A DNA stretch of 5,765 bases from Alphaproteobacteria bacterium (GCA_947373775.1 CANBZE010000144.1:1-5765); one strand, 5' to 3'; shown: positions 1 through 5,765, counted from the stretch's first letter. Program-made: numbers and translations. The notes: generated from the sequence alone by a model not told the origin.

Positions 1-571
1 CTTCATTCTCTATGACCTGTATTTCGCCAAGGCGGGCCGGGGCCAGGTGGTGGCGGTGGAAGCGCGTGCCGACCTGATCGTAACGGCGAAAAAAATCGCG
101 GCCGAAAGCGGTTTTGACCGCATGGATTTTGTCGAAGGCATGATTGCGGAAAGCGCGCTGGGCGCGGTTGATATCGTTACGGCGCTGCATGCCTGCGACA
201 CCGCCACCGACGAAGCCATTTTGTTCGCCCTGAAACACGAAGCCAAGTTCGTCGCGCTGGTGCCCTGTTGCCAGGCGGAAGTGGCGCGCCAGCTGGATGA
301 TGCCAAGGGTGCGGTGGAACAGCTGTGGCGGCACGGATTGCATCGCCGCGAATTCGGCGCGCATCTGACCAATGTGCTGCGCGGACTTTACCTGGAAGCG
401 CATGGCTACAAGGTGCGAGTGACCGAGTTCACCGGCTTTGAACACACCCAGAAGAACGAAATGATCTTCGCCGAGCGCCACCAGCGCTCCAATCCACGCG
501 CGCGGACAGAGTTCGACAAGCTGGTGAAAGAGATGGGCGCCAGCCCGAAGTTGCTCAGCTTCTCAGCGTAG
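1..571 (+). CDS. SAM-dependent methyltransferase, Methyltransf_32-like (5' end outside window)
   Basis: This is the C-terminal part of a class I SAM-dependent methyltransferase; 189 residues are visible, reading from base 2 to a TAG stop. The frame stays open to the window edge, so the GTG at 47 is internal and not a start. Visible residues 16-20 (VVAVE) look like the second Rossmann strand ending in the acidic residue that usually binds the SAM ribose. LHACDTATDEA (about 62-72) and VPCCQ (about 87-91) match the 'LHACG-ATD' and 'VPCC' signatures of the Methyltransf_32 group, which also includes TRM13/METTL25-like proteins. The glycine-rich motif I must lie upstream. The C-terminal part has a KNEMIFA strand and a short basic tail. 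The substrate cannot be told from sequence; tRNA or another RNA is possible by family analogy only. The gene converges on pheT and overlaps its 3' end by 17 bases. The methyltransferase call is firm, the subfamily moderate. Confidence 0.82.
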   Translation, partial: FILYDLYFAKAGRGQVVAVEARADLIVTAKKIAAESGFDRMDFVEGMIAESALGAVDIVTALHACDTATDEAILFALKHEAKFVALVPCCQAEVARQLDDAKGAVEQLWRHGLHRREFGAHLTNVLRGLYLEAHGYKVRVTEFTGFEHTQKNEMIFAERHQRSNPRARTEFDKLVKEMGASPKLLSFSA

Positions 572-2960
572 CGCCGAGCTTCACCGCGCCGGCGACAATC
601 TTTTGCGCCAAAGCTTCGATCTCGGCCTCGGTCAAAGTGGCGTCCCTGGGCTGGATGCGCACGGCAACCGCCACGGATTTCTTGCCGTCCGGCACGCCCT
701 TGCCTTCATAGACGTCGAACACGGTGACGGTGTCGATCAGGGCGCGGTCGGCCAGCTTCACGGCCTTGACGATCTCGCTGGCGGCCAGCTTGGCGTCCAC
801 CACAAAGGCGAAGTCGCGCTCGATGGCCTGGAGCGGCGAGGGCGCGAACAGCGGCTTGGCTTTGCCCTTGGATTTGGCGTCGGGAATGGCGTCGAGGAAG
901 ATTTCAAACCCGGCGGCCGGGACTTTCAGGTCGAACGCCGCCAGCACCTTGGGATGCAATTCGCCGAACTGGGCGATGACTTTGGGTCCCATCGCGATCG
1001 TGCCGCTGCGGCCGGGATGATACCAGCCGGGCGCGCCCTGGGTGATCGGCGCGGACATCGGCGCGCCGGTAATCGCTTCCAGCGCGGCCAGCAGGTCGGC
1101 CTTCACGGTGAACAGGCCGGTTGCGTCTTCGCCCTTTTGCCAATGACGCTCGGCATGGCCGGTGCGAATGGCGGCGGCGACGGTCTTCTGGGCCTCGGGC
1201 ATGCCGCTGTCGAAGGCGGCGCCGATCTCGAACAGTTGCAGGTTGGCGAAGCCCCGTGCCGCGTTGCGCGCCGCGGCCGCCAGCAAGGACGGCAGGATAG
1301 AGGGGCGCAGCGCGTCCAGGTCCGAGGCGATGGGATTGGACAGTTGGCGCGCATCATCACCGCCGCCGAACAACCTGGCCTGATCGCGCGCGATGAAGGA
1401 GAAGGTGACGCACTCATTGAAGCCGCGCGACGCAATGCTGCGGCGAGCAGCGCGGGTGCGGCGCTGGGATTTGGACAGCACTGGCGCGGCCACTGCATTG
1501 CCGCGCGGCATCGGCACCGATGGCACATCGGTCAGGCCGTAGATGCGCACCACTTCTTCCACCAGATCGGCGGGACCGTCCACGTCATGGCGCCAGCTCG
1601 GCGGTACGACCTGGAGCGCACCATGGCCTTCGACCACGAAACCCAGATCCTGAAGGATCGAAATGATCTTCTCGCGCGGCACGACGATGCCACCGAAGGT
1701 CTGCACCAGCGCCGGATCGAAGGCGATCGGCTTGTGCGGCGGCGGCAATGCACCGGCGATCACCACATCGGAGGCTTCACCGCCGCACCATTCCAGGATC
1801 AACTGGGTGCAAAGCTCCAAGCCCGGCAGGACGAATTGCGGATCGACGCCGCGCTCAAAGCGGTAGCGGGCGTCGGAAATGATGCCTTGCTTGCGGCCGG
1901 TGCGGGCGATGCGCGCCGGATCGAACCAGGCTGACTCCAGGAAGACGTTCCTGGTGTCTTCAAAGCTGCCGGTATCCAGCCCGCCCATGATGCCGGCGAT
2001 GGCGCGGGCGTAACTGTCGTCGGCGATGACGATGGTCTGCGCATCCAGCACATAGGTCTTGTCGTCCAGCGCCAGCACCTGTTCATGGTCCTGCGCCATG
2101 CGGGCATGGAGGTTGCCGCTCAGCTTGTCGGCGTCGAACACATGCAGCGGGCGGCCGCGATCCTGGGCGATCAAATTGGTGGCATCCACCAGCGCCGAGA
2201 TGGACTTCATGCCCACCGACTTCAAACGATCCTGCACCCATTGCGGCGCGGGACCATTCTTGACGCCGCGGATCAGGCGGCCCGCGAAGATGGGGCAGGC
2301 GTCTTTGTTCTCTTGTGTGAAGTCGAGCGTGATTGTCTTGGGGCTGGGGAATTTGCACGCCACCGGCTGGACCTTCTCGGTCTTCAGGGTGCCAAGCCCG
2401 CCGGCCGCCAGGTCGCGGGCGATACCGAACACCGATGCCGCATCGCCGCGATTGGGGGTGATGGAAACGTCGAACAGGGGATCGTCGGCCAGAAGGCCCG
2501 CTTCCACCAGCGCCGCCACCACGGGTGCGCCGGCCTTGGCGCCGGGCTTCAGCTCGATGATGCCGTCATGGTCTTCGCCCAGCAGCAATTCGCGCGCGCT
2601 GCACATCATGCCGCGCGATTCCACGTCCCGGATTTTTCCGACTTTCAAGGCATCGCCGGTGGCGGGGATCACTGTGCCAGGCCGCGCCAGTACCACCTTG
2701 ATCCCGGCCCGCGCATTGGGCGCGCCGCAAACGATCTGCAAGCTGTCCTTGCCATCGCTGACGCTGCACAGCCGCAGCTTGTCGGCGTTGGGATGCTTTT
2801 CCGCAGTGATGACTTCGCCGACAATGAAATCCTTCAGACCGGCGCCCGGATCGGTGATGCTTTCCACTTCCAGGCCGATGGATGTCAGCCGCGCGCCGAT
2901 CTCGCTCGCGCTCGCATCGGTGTCCAGATGCTCTTTGAGCCAACTCAGTGTGAACTTCAC
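555..2960 (-). CDS. pheT: Phenylalanine--tRNA ligase beta subunit
   Basis: Beta chain of the cytoplasmic (alpha-beta)2 enzyme that attaches phenylalanine to tRNA-Phe using ATP. The 801 residues are the full usual length. Domains in order: an N-terminal [12 protein letters not shown] segment; an EMAP-type tRNA-binding domain at about 43-150 ([16 protein letters not shown], then [10 protein letters not shown]); the [18 protein letters not shown] block at about 167-184; the B3/4 editing domain at about 210-395 ([37 protein letters not shown]); the B5 domain at about 410-480 ([22 protein letters not shown]); a catalytic-like core at about 500-690 (FELQ-type block [11 protein letters not shown], then FGELHP); and the C-terminal ferredoxin-like anticodon-binding domain at about 707-800 ([15 protein letters not shown]). 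The start is GTG and overlaps the pheS stop as GTGA, which suggests translational coupling. The stop is TGA. No truncation or frameshift is visible. Editing of Tyr-tRNA-Phe by B3/4 is family knowledge. Confidence 0.98.
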   Translation of the reverse strand: MKFTLSWLKEHLDTDASASEIGARLTSIGLEVESITDPGAGLKDFIVGEVITAEKHPNADKLRLCSVSDGKDSLQIVCGAPNARAGIKVVLARPGTVIPATGDALKVGKIRDVESRGMMCSARELLLGEDHDGIIELKPGAKAGAPVVAALVEAGLLADDPLFDVSITPNRGDAASVFGIARDLAAGGLGTLKTEKVQPVACKFPSPKTITLDFTQENKDACPIFAGRLIRGVKNGPAPQWVQDRLKSVGMKSISALVDATNLIAQDRGRPLHVFDADKLSGNLHARMAQDHEQVLALDDKTYVLDAQTIVIADDSYARAIAGIMGGLDTGSFEDTRNVFLESAWFDPARIARTGRKQGIISDARYRFERGVDPQFVLPGLELCTQLILEWCGGEASDVVIAGALPPPHKPIAFDPALVQTFGGIVVPREKIISILQDLGFVVEGHGALQVVPPSWRHDVDGPADLVEEVVRIYGLTDVPSVPMPRGNAVAAPVLSKSQRRTRAARRSIASRGFNECVTFSFIARDQARLFGGGDDARQLSNPIASDLDALRPSILPSLLAAAARNAARGFANLQLFEIGAAFDSGMPEAQKTVAAAIRTGHAERHWQKGEDATGLFTVKADLLAALEAITGAPMSAPITQGAPGWYHPGRSGTIAMGPKVIAQFGELHPKVLAAFDLKVPAAGFEIFLDAIPDAKSKGKAKPLFAPSPLQAIERDFAFVVDAKLAASEIVKAVKLADRALIDTVTVFDVYEGKGVPDGKKSVAVAVRIQPRDATLTEAEIEALAQKIVAGAVKLGATLRS

Positions 2961-4036
2961 CGGCTGAGTCCCCCATCAAGCGTGGGAATATCCAGCGGCT
3001 GGAAGCCGTAATGCTTCAGCCAGCGCAGGTCCGATTCAAAGAAGCTGCGGATGTCGGGCATGCCGTATTTCAGCATCGCCATGCGGTCCAGGCCGAAGCC
3101 GAAGGCAAAGCCGGAATATTGGATGGCATCGATGCCGCAATTCTCCAGCACCTTGCGATGGACCATGCCCGAGCCACCCAGCTCCAGCCAGTCATTGCCG
3201 GTGCCGAACGTGATCTTGCCCGGCACGCTGCGGTCGCAGCGCATGTCCCATTCCAGCGACGGTTCGGTGAAGGGGAAGAAGGAAGGCCGCGCCCGCAGTT
3301 CGATCTGGTCGATCTCGAAGAAGGCCTTGCAGAACTGCTCAACTGTCCATTTCAGGTGGCCCAGGTGAATGCCCTTGTCCACCACCAGCGCTTCGACCTG
3401 GTGGAACATGGGCGAATGGGTAGCGTCGCTGTCGACCCGGTAGGTGCGGCCCGGCGAGATGATGCGGATCGGCGGCTTGCTGTTCAACATGGTGCGCACC
3501 TGCACCGGTGAAGTATGGGTGCGCAGCACATGGCTGGAACCGTCGGCCTGGGGGGCGACGTAAAAGGTGTCCTGCATCTGGCGGGCAGGATGGTCGGGCG
3601 GAATGTTCAGCTTCGTGAAGTTGTAATCATCGAACTCCACGTCCGGGCCTTCGGCGACGCCAAAGCCCAGCTCGGCGAAGATGGCGACCACTTCATCCAG
3701 CACTTGGCTGATGGGATGAATCGTGCCGCTGTTTTCGCTGCGTGCGGGCAGGGTGACGTCCAGGGTCTCGCCTGCCAGCCGCGCATCCAGCGCCGCATCA
3801 GCCAGCTGGATCTTGCGCGCGGCAATGGCCTCGGTGACGGTGTCGCGCAGGCCGTTGAACAACGGGCCCTGAACCTTGCGTTCTTCGGGCGAAAGCTTGC
3901 CCATGGTGGCGAGCAGCGCGCTGACCGAACCCTTCTTGCCAAGCGTGCCGACGCGCAGGGCTTCCAGCGCGGCTTCATCGGCCGCGGCAGAAACCTGCGC
4001 CAGTATCTCGGACTGAAGGGCGGCGATATCGGTCAT
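2957..4036 (-). CDS. pheS: Phenylalanine--tRNA ligase alpha subunit
   Basis: Catalytic chain of phenylalanyl-tRNA synthetase, a class II enzyme that works with PheT in the cytoplasm. It has 359 residues, a normal length for the longer bacterial form. Residues 1-90 form the helical N-terminal domain that contacts tRNA-Phe. The catalytic domain follows: motif 1 region [20 protein letters not shown] (104-123), [19 protein letters not shown] (134-152) with [17 protein letters not shown] (171-181), motif 2 [20 protein letters not shown] (195-214), and motif 3 [17 protein letters not shown] (309-325). A311 appears to match the E. coli Ala294 that limits the size of the phenylalanine pocket. One small oddity is HQVEA (212-216), where many relatives have HQVEG. 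The ATG start has a CCGGAG-type ribosome binding site (GGAG at 4045-4042) 5 nt upstream. The gene lies 63 nt after rplT and overlaps pheT by 4 nt. Confidence 0.98.
   Translation of the reverse strand: MTDIAALQSEILAQVSAAADEAALEALRVGTLGKKGSVSALLATMGKLSPEERKVQGPLFNGLRDTVTEAIAARKIQLADAALDARLAGETLDVTLPARSENSGTIHPISQVLDEVVAIFAELGFGVAEGPDVEFDDYNFTKLNIPPDHPARQMQDTFYVAPQADGSSHVLRTHTSPVQVRTMLNSKPPIRIISPGRTYRVDSDATHSPMFHQVEALVVDKGIHLGHLKWTVEQFCKAFFEIDQIELRARPSFFPFTEPSLEWDMRCDRSVPGKITFGTGNDWLELGGSGMVHRKVLENCGIDAIQYSGFAFGFGLDRMAMLKYGMPDIRSFFESDLRWLKHYGFQPLDIPTLDGGLSR
2969..2974 (-). promoter_or_regulatory. Ribosome binding site of pheT
   Basis: The minus strand reads GGGGGA here, 8 nt before the GTG at 2960. 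It lies inside the last codons of pheS and supports the GTG start that overlaps the pheS stop, rather than a start further inside pheT. Confidence 0.6.
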
Positions 4037-4058
4037 GCAAACTCCGGGTGAGAACGAC

Positions 4059-4080
4059 CGGCGGACGCGAACGCCCGCCG
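4059..4080 (-). promoter_or_regulatory. Strong hairpin in rplT-pheS spacer
   Basis: Read on the minus strand, arms CGGCGGGCG and CGTCCGCCG form a 9-bp stem (one G-U pair) around a TTCG loop. It occupies about a third of the only sizeable spacer in the operon and ends about 13 nt before the pheS ribosome binding site. No run of T follows, so it does not look like a simple intrinsic terminator. A role in mRNA processing, in protecting 3' or 5' ends after cleavage, or in tuning pheS translation is inference. The fold itself is read directly from the sequence. Confidence 0.6.
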
Positions 4081-4099
4081 AATCTCCGGTGAAGTCTGC

Positions 4100-4450
4100 T
4101 TAGGCCTTAGACGCCTGATCCACCAGAGCCTTGAACGCTGCGGGCTCGTGGATGGCCAGATCGGACAGAACCTTGCGGTCGATCTCGATGCCGGCGCCGG
4201 CGAGCCCGGCGATAAATCGGCTGTAGGTGACGCCATGCTCGCGCACGGCGGCGTTGATGCGCTGGATCCACAGGGCGCGGAAGTTACGCTTGCGCTCCTT
4301 GCGGCCGATATAGTTGTGCTGCAGCGACTTATCGACCGCGGCATTGGCCGTGGTGATGTTGTTCTTGCGGCGGCCGGTAAAGCCCTTGGCTTGCTTCAGG
4401 ACCTTGTTGCGGCGGGCGCGCGACGGAACGGAACGGGGTGAACGGCTCAT
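4100..4450 (-). CDS. rplT: 50S ribosomal protein L20
   Basis: Large-subunit protein that binds 23S rRNA and is needed early in 50S assembly. It has 116 residues, close to the usual 117-120. The basic N-terminal extension (about 1-60) is followed by the globular part with [15 protein letters not shown] (about 57-71), TYSRFIAGL (75-83) and [20 protein letters not shown] (86-105), all typical of L20. The N-terminus is less orthodox: [15 protein letters not shown] where most relatives have a form of ARVKRGV-ARARHKK, and [11 protein letters not shown] where most have YAYRDR. ATG start; the ribosome binding site lies within the end of rpmI, 3 nt upstream of which the two genes are separated. In E. 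coli and in Firmicutes L20 represses its own operon by binding leader RNA; whether it does so here is unknown, but the rpmI leader could fold (see 4661-4741). Confidence 0.97.
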   Translation of the reverse strand: MSRSPRSVPSRARRNKVLKQAKGFTGRRKNNITTANAAVDKSLQHNYIGRKERKRNFRALWIQRINAAVREHGVTYSRFIAGLAGAGIEIDRKVLSDLAIHEPAAFKALVDQASKA

Positions 4451-4453
4451 GGT

Positions 4454-4660
4454 TTAGATTCCCCCGCCATACGGCATCCAGCGCTTCACGCGCCGGGTTT
4501 CCGACGAGGACAGGGTGTCCATGCCGCGCAGGTCGCGCGTACGCGCCGGCGAATTGTTGATCAACCTGTGGCGCTTGCCGACCTGGTGGGTCTTGATCTT
4601 CCCGGTCTTGGTGATCTTGAAGCGCTTTTTAGCGCCCGACTTGGTCTTCATCTTGGACAT
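4454..4660 (-). CDS. rpmI: 50S ribosomal protein L35
   Basis: Small basic protein of the large ribosomal subunit, 68 residues against a usual 64-67. The opening MSKMKTKSGAKKRFKITKTG matches the L35 signature (MPKMKTKSGAKKRFK). KRHRLINNSPARTRDLRG at about 29-46 and the C-terminal VKRWMPYGGGI are also typical. The ATG at 4660 is supported by an AAAGGA ribosome binding site at 4674-4669, spaced 8 nt. It is the first gene of the leftward rpmI-rplT-pheS-pheT operon and is followed by rplT after 3 nt. infC, which precedes rpmI in many bacteria, is absent; the upstream neighbour is the divergent mscL. Confidence 0.97.
   Translation of the reverse strand: MSKMKTKSGAKKRFKITKTGKIKTHQVGKRHRLINNSPARTRDLRGMDTLSSSETRRVKRWMPYGGGI
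4459..4465 (-). promoter_or_regulatory. Ribosome binding site of rplT, inside rpmI
   Basis: The minus strand reads GGGGGAA here, 8 nt before the rplT ATG. These bases are also the last Gly-Gly codons and part of the Ile codon of L35 (PYGGGI, then TAA), so a ribosome finishing rpmI covers the rplT start site. This points to coupled translation of the two proteins. Confidence 0.65.
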
Positions 4661-4741
4661 TTTGCTTTTCCTTTGAGGGCGTTACGCCCAGGTCGCGTTT
4701 GGAGCCGCCACGGCATGTCCGGCCGGGCCACTCGAAAGAGC
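4661..4741 (-). promoter_or_regulatory. Putative structured 5' leader of rpmI operon
   Basis: If transcription starts near 4741, the mRNA has a leader of about 80 nt. On the minus strand it contains two local hairpins. The first spans 4720-4701: GGA and GCCG pair with CGGC and TCC, with a CAT bulge and a TGG loop. The second spans 4689-4677: GGGCG-TAA-CGCCC, a perfect 5-bp stem that ends 2 nt before the AAAGGA ribosome binding site. Ribosomal protein operons often carry self-regulating leaders, and L20 is a known regulator in other phyla. I do not recognise this leader as a named family, so a regulatory role is inference. Confidence 0.35.
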
Positions 4742-4747
4742 GCGGGT

Positions 4748-4774
4748 TCTATAAGGGGATTTGGCCCGGCGCAA
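4748..4774 (-). promoter_or_regulatory. Putative promoter of rpmI operon
   Basis: The minus strand carries TTGCGC (4774-4769) and TATAGA (4753-4748), a housekeeping-type -35/-10 pair with a short 15-nt spacer. The surrounding string AAATCCCCTTATAGAACC resembles promoters of alphaproteobacterial translation genes, where the TTG of the -35 is the best kept part. It is the best candidate in the region, but the spacer is below the optimum of about 17. Confidence 0.4.
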
Positions 4775-4840
4775 GCCTGAAAAGGCTATTTCCGGGGCTT
4801 TTGGGCACTGTCACTGCTCTGGATCAGAGGGGCGAAGAAT

Positions 4841-4888
4841 TTGGCGGCACGCCAGTGGGTCATCATAACCCATTGAAAGAAATACAAT
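4841..4888 (+). promoter_or_regulatory. Putative mscL promoter region
   Basis: Two readings are possible. TTGGCG (4841-4846), 17 nt, CATAAC (4864-4869) has the better -35. TCATCA (4860-4865), 17 nt, TACAAT (4883-4888) has the better -10, set in an AT-rich stretch. Each matches 8 of 12 consensus positions. I cannot choose between them from sequence; a start site near 4876 or 4895 would decide. Confidence 0.3.
4856..4872. repeat. 17-bp near-palindrome, candidate operator
   Basis: TGGGTCATCATAACCCA is symmetric at 7 of its 8 base pairs around C4864; only C4861/A4867 breaks the symmetry. It lies across the -10 of one mscL promoter reading and the -35 of the other. The size and placement suit a dimeric repressor or activator site. 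No regulator is known from this window, so the function is inference. Confidence 0.4.
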
Positions 4889-4964
4889 AATTTCCGCAGC
4901 TGTCGGCGCGGTCCGCGACATGTTGGAAAAGGCGACGGCGGCGATTAGCTTCTGCCGCGCATCT

Positions 4965-4970
4965 GAAAGG
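4965..4970 (+). promoter_or_regulatory. Ribosome binding site of mscL
   Basis: GAAAGG lies 8 nt before the ATG at 4979. It fixes the mscL start, which also gives the N-terminus expected for the family. Confidence 0.6.
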
Positions 4971-4978
4971 CCTGATTC

Positions 4979-5395
4979 ATGTCCCTGATCGGTGAATTCA
5001 AGAAATTTGCCATGCGCGGCAATGTCGTGGACCTGGCGGTCGGTGTGATCATCGGCGCGTCCTTCACCGGCATCGTCAATTCGCTGGTCAATGACGTCGT
5101 CATGCCGCCGATCGGCCTGGCGCTGGGTGGCGTGGACTTCGCCAACTTCTTCGTCGTGCTCAAGGGCGATCACGCGGTGGATACATTGGCCGCTGCCAAG
5201 GCCGCCAAGGCTGTGACCCTGAATTATGGCCTGTTCATCAATGCCTGCATCAACTTCCTGATCGTGGCCTTCGCCCTGTTCATGCTGCTGCGCCAACTCA
5301 ACAAGCTGGTGGCGCCCGCCACCGCCGCCGCGCCGCCGCCGTCCGAAGAAGTGCTGCTGCTGCGCGAAATCCGCGACGGCCTGAAATCGCGTTGA
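4979..5395 (+). CDS. mscL: Large-conductance mechanosensitive channel MscL
   Basis: Inner-membrane channel that opens under membrane tension and releases solutes when cells meet hypo-osmotic shock. The 138 residues match the usual length (136 in E. coli). The amphipathic N-terminal segment MSLIGEFKKFAMRGNVVDLA is almost a family signature. The first membrane helix runs from about 16 to 43 and contains the gate-lining glycines G22 and G26 (VGVIIGASF), ending in NDVVMPPIG. The periplasmic loop (about 46-80) has an alanine/lysine-rich stretch (AAAKAAKAV). The second helix is at about 81-104 (LNYGLFINACINFLIVAFAL). An Ala/Pro linker (112-121) leads to the cytoplasmic bundle helix EEVLLLREIRDGL (123-135). 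The family acts as a homopentamer. Its stop overlaps the next start as TGATG, so the downstream gene is probably co-translated. It diverges from rpmI. Confidence 0.97.
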   Translation: MSLIGEFKKFAMRGNVVDLAVGVIIGASFTGIVNSLVNDVVMPPIGLALGGVDFANFFVVLKGDHAVDTLAAAKAAKAVTLNYGLFINACINFLIVAFALFMLLRQLNKLVAPATAAAPPPSEEVLLLREIRDGLKSR

Positions 5396-5765
5396 TGAGA
5401 AAGCTCCTGCTTGCATGTCTGCTGCTGGCGGCAACGCCCGCATTCCCGCAGGACGATCCGGCGGCGGCGGTGCAAGCCTTTTATGCCGTCTATGGACCGC
5501 TGCACGTCCAGGGCGGCGGCATCCCCGATGCCACCGAGCGGGTGCGCTATGCGCCGGTGCTGTCGCCGCGCCTTAACAAGCAACTGGTCGGCGCCGCCGC
5601 CGCCCAGGCGCGGCTGACCGCCAAGGTAAAGAATGCCGTGCCGCCCATGCTGGAAGGCGATATTTTCTCGTCGTTGTTCGAAGGGGCCAGCGCCTGGAAG
5701 GTCGGCGTTTGCCAGGTGACGGGGAGCACCGCGCGCTGTCCGGTGGCGCTGAGCTATGCGCCGCC
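5395..5765 (+). CDS. Predicted secreted protein, DUF3828-like (3' end outside window)
   Basis: A frame starting at ATG 5395, sharing its A with the mscL stop (TGATG), stays open for 123 codons to the window end. It begins MRKLLLACLLLAATPAFPQD, a clear Sec signal peptide with likely cleavage near residue 16-19. C8 sits in a lipobox-like LLAC, but this is too close to the N-terminus for a normal lipoprotein signal. The mature part contains VQAFYAVYGPL (27-37), YAPVLSPRLNKQL (52-64), VPPMLEGDIFSSLFEGAS (82-99) and WKVGVC (101-106). A second cysteine at 115 could form a disulfide with C106 in the periplasm. The pattern 'FY..Y, SPRL, GD-F' resembles DUF3828 proteins of unknown function; this is recall, not a search. 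There is no evident ribosome binding site, so translation may depend on mscL. The codon pattern is as GC-rich as its neighbours. The reading frame is solid; the family is tentative. Confidence 0.75.
   Translation, partial: MRKLLLACLLLAATPAFPQDDPAAAVQAFYAVYGPLHVQGGGIPDATERVRYAPVLSPRLNKQLVGAAAAQARLTAKVKNAVPPMLEGDIFSSLFEGASAWKVGVCQVTGSTARCPVALSYAP

Larger units (their letters stand above)
4661..4978. other. Divergent intergenic control region between rpmI and mscL
   Basis: These 318 bases separate two genes that point away from each other and contain no convincing coding sequence. The left part (4661-4775) holds the rpmI leader and promoter. The middle (4817-4872) has three short inverted repeats: CTCTG-GAT-CAGAG (4817-4829), GGCG-GCA-CGCC (4843-4853) and a 17-bp near-palindrome (4856-4872). 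The stretch 4861-4895 is clearly richer in A and T than its surroundings, as expected of a promoter. The right part (4896-4978) would be the mscL leader of about 80 nt. A 22-codon open frame from ATG 4920 to 4988 overlaps the mscL start but lacks a good ribosome binding site. Confidence 0.7.

Noticed and set aside
526..546. Possible terminator for the rpmI-pheT operon (minus strand GGGC-TGGC-GCCC followed by ATCTCTTTC)
   Set aside because: Only a 4-bp stem and an interrupted T run, inside the methyltransferase coding region. Too weak to call.
572..604. Possible terminator for the methyltransferase gene (CGCCG, 13-nt loop, CGGCG, then ACAATCTTTT)
   Set aside because: The stem is short, the loop large, the T tract offset, and it lies in the conserved pheT C-terminus, which explains the sequence.
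603..1934. 443-codon plus-strand open frame antisense to pheT
   Set aside because: It lies wholly inside pheT, has low-complexity Gly/Arg/His-rich composition, no recognisable domain and no ribosome binding site. It is an effect of GC-rich codon positions.
2059..3011. Two overlapping plus-strand frames of about 300 codons antisense to the pheT 5' end
   Set aside because: pheT is certain on the other strand; these translations show no family signature and overlap each other in different frames.
4037..4099. Phenylalanine leader peptide (pheM-like) ahead of pheS
   Set aside because: No short frame with a Phe run exists in the 63-nt spacer.
5395..5418. Lipoprotein signal (LLAC with C8) in the gene after mscL
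   Set aside because: The cysteine is at residue 8, leaving too few residues before it for a normal lipoprotein signal; the hydrophobic stretch continues past it as in a standard Sec signal.
4811..5443. 210-codon minus-strand frame antisense to mscL
   Set aside because: mscL is unmistakable on the plus strand; the antisense product is rich in His, Gln and Asp with no known motif.

Overview
The window is a conserved housekeeping segment from a GC-rich bacterium, most likely an alphaproteobacterium. The high GC, the order rpmI-rplT-pheS-pheT on one strand, and the style of MscL and L20 all fit this. I cannot name the genus. There is no sign of a mobile element, CRISPR array, tRNA, rRNA or accessory cassette, and I see no convincing new multi-gene system.

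Layout, left to right. Positions 1-571 (+) carry the 3' part of a SAM-dependent methyltransferase related to the Methyltransf_32 group. It runs head-on into pheT, and the two genes overlap by 17 bases at their 3' ends. Positions 555-4660 (-) hold a tight four-gene operon read right to left: rpmI (L35), rplT (L20), pheS and pheT (the two subunits of phenylalanyl-tRNA synthetase). Spacing is 3 nt between rpmI and rplT, 63 nt between rplT and pheS, and a 4-nt GTGA overlap between pheS and pheT. The only real internal spacer (rplT-pheS) contains a strong hairpin and no phenylalanine-rich leader peptide. infC, often next to rpmI in other bacteria, is not here.

Positions 4661-4978 form a 318-base divergent control region between rpmI (-) and mscL (+). 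It holds a plausible rpmI promoter with a roughly 80-nt leader that can fold into two hairpins, a 9-bp inverted repeat around that promoter, and a 17-bp near-palindrome over the likely mscL promoter. Positions 4979-5395 (+) encode the large-conductance mechanosensitive channel MscL. Its stop codon overlaps by one base the start of a secreted protein of unknown function (5395 to the window end, incomplete), which resembles DUF3828-type proteins.

The leftward operon supplies parts of the translation apparatus: two proteins of the large ribosomal subunit and the enzyme that charges tRNA-Phe. The rightward pair acts at the cell envelope. The most useful points for follow-up are the regulatory structures in the two spacers and the coupled mscL-secreted protein pair.
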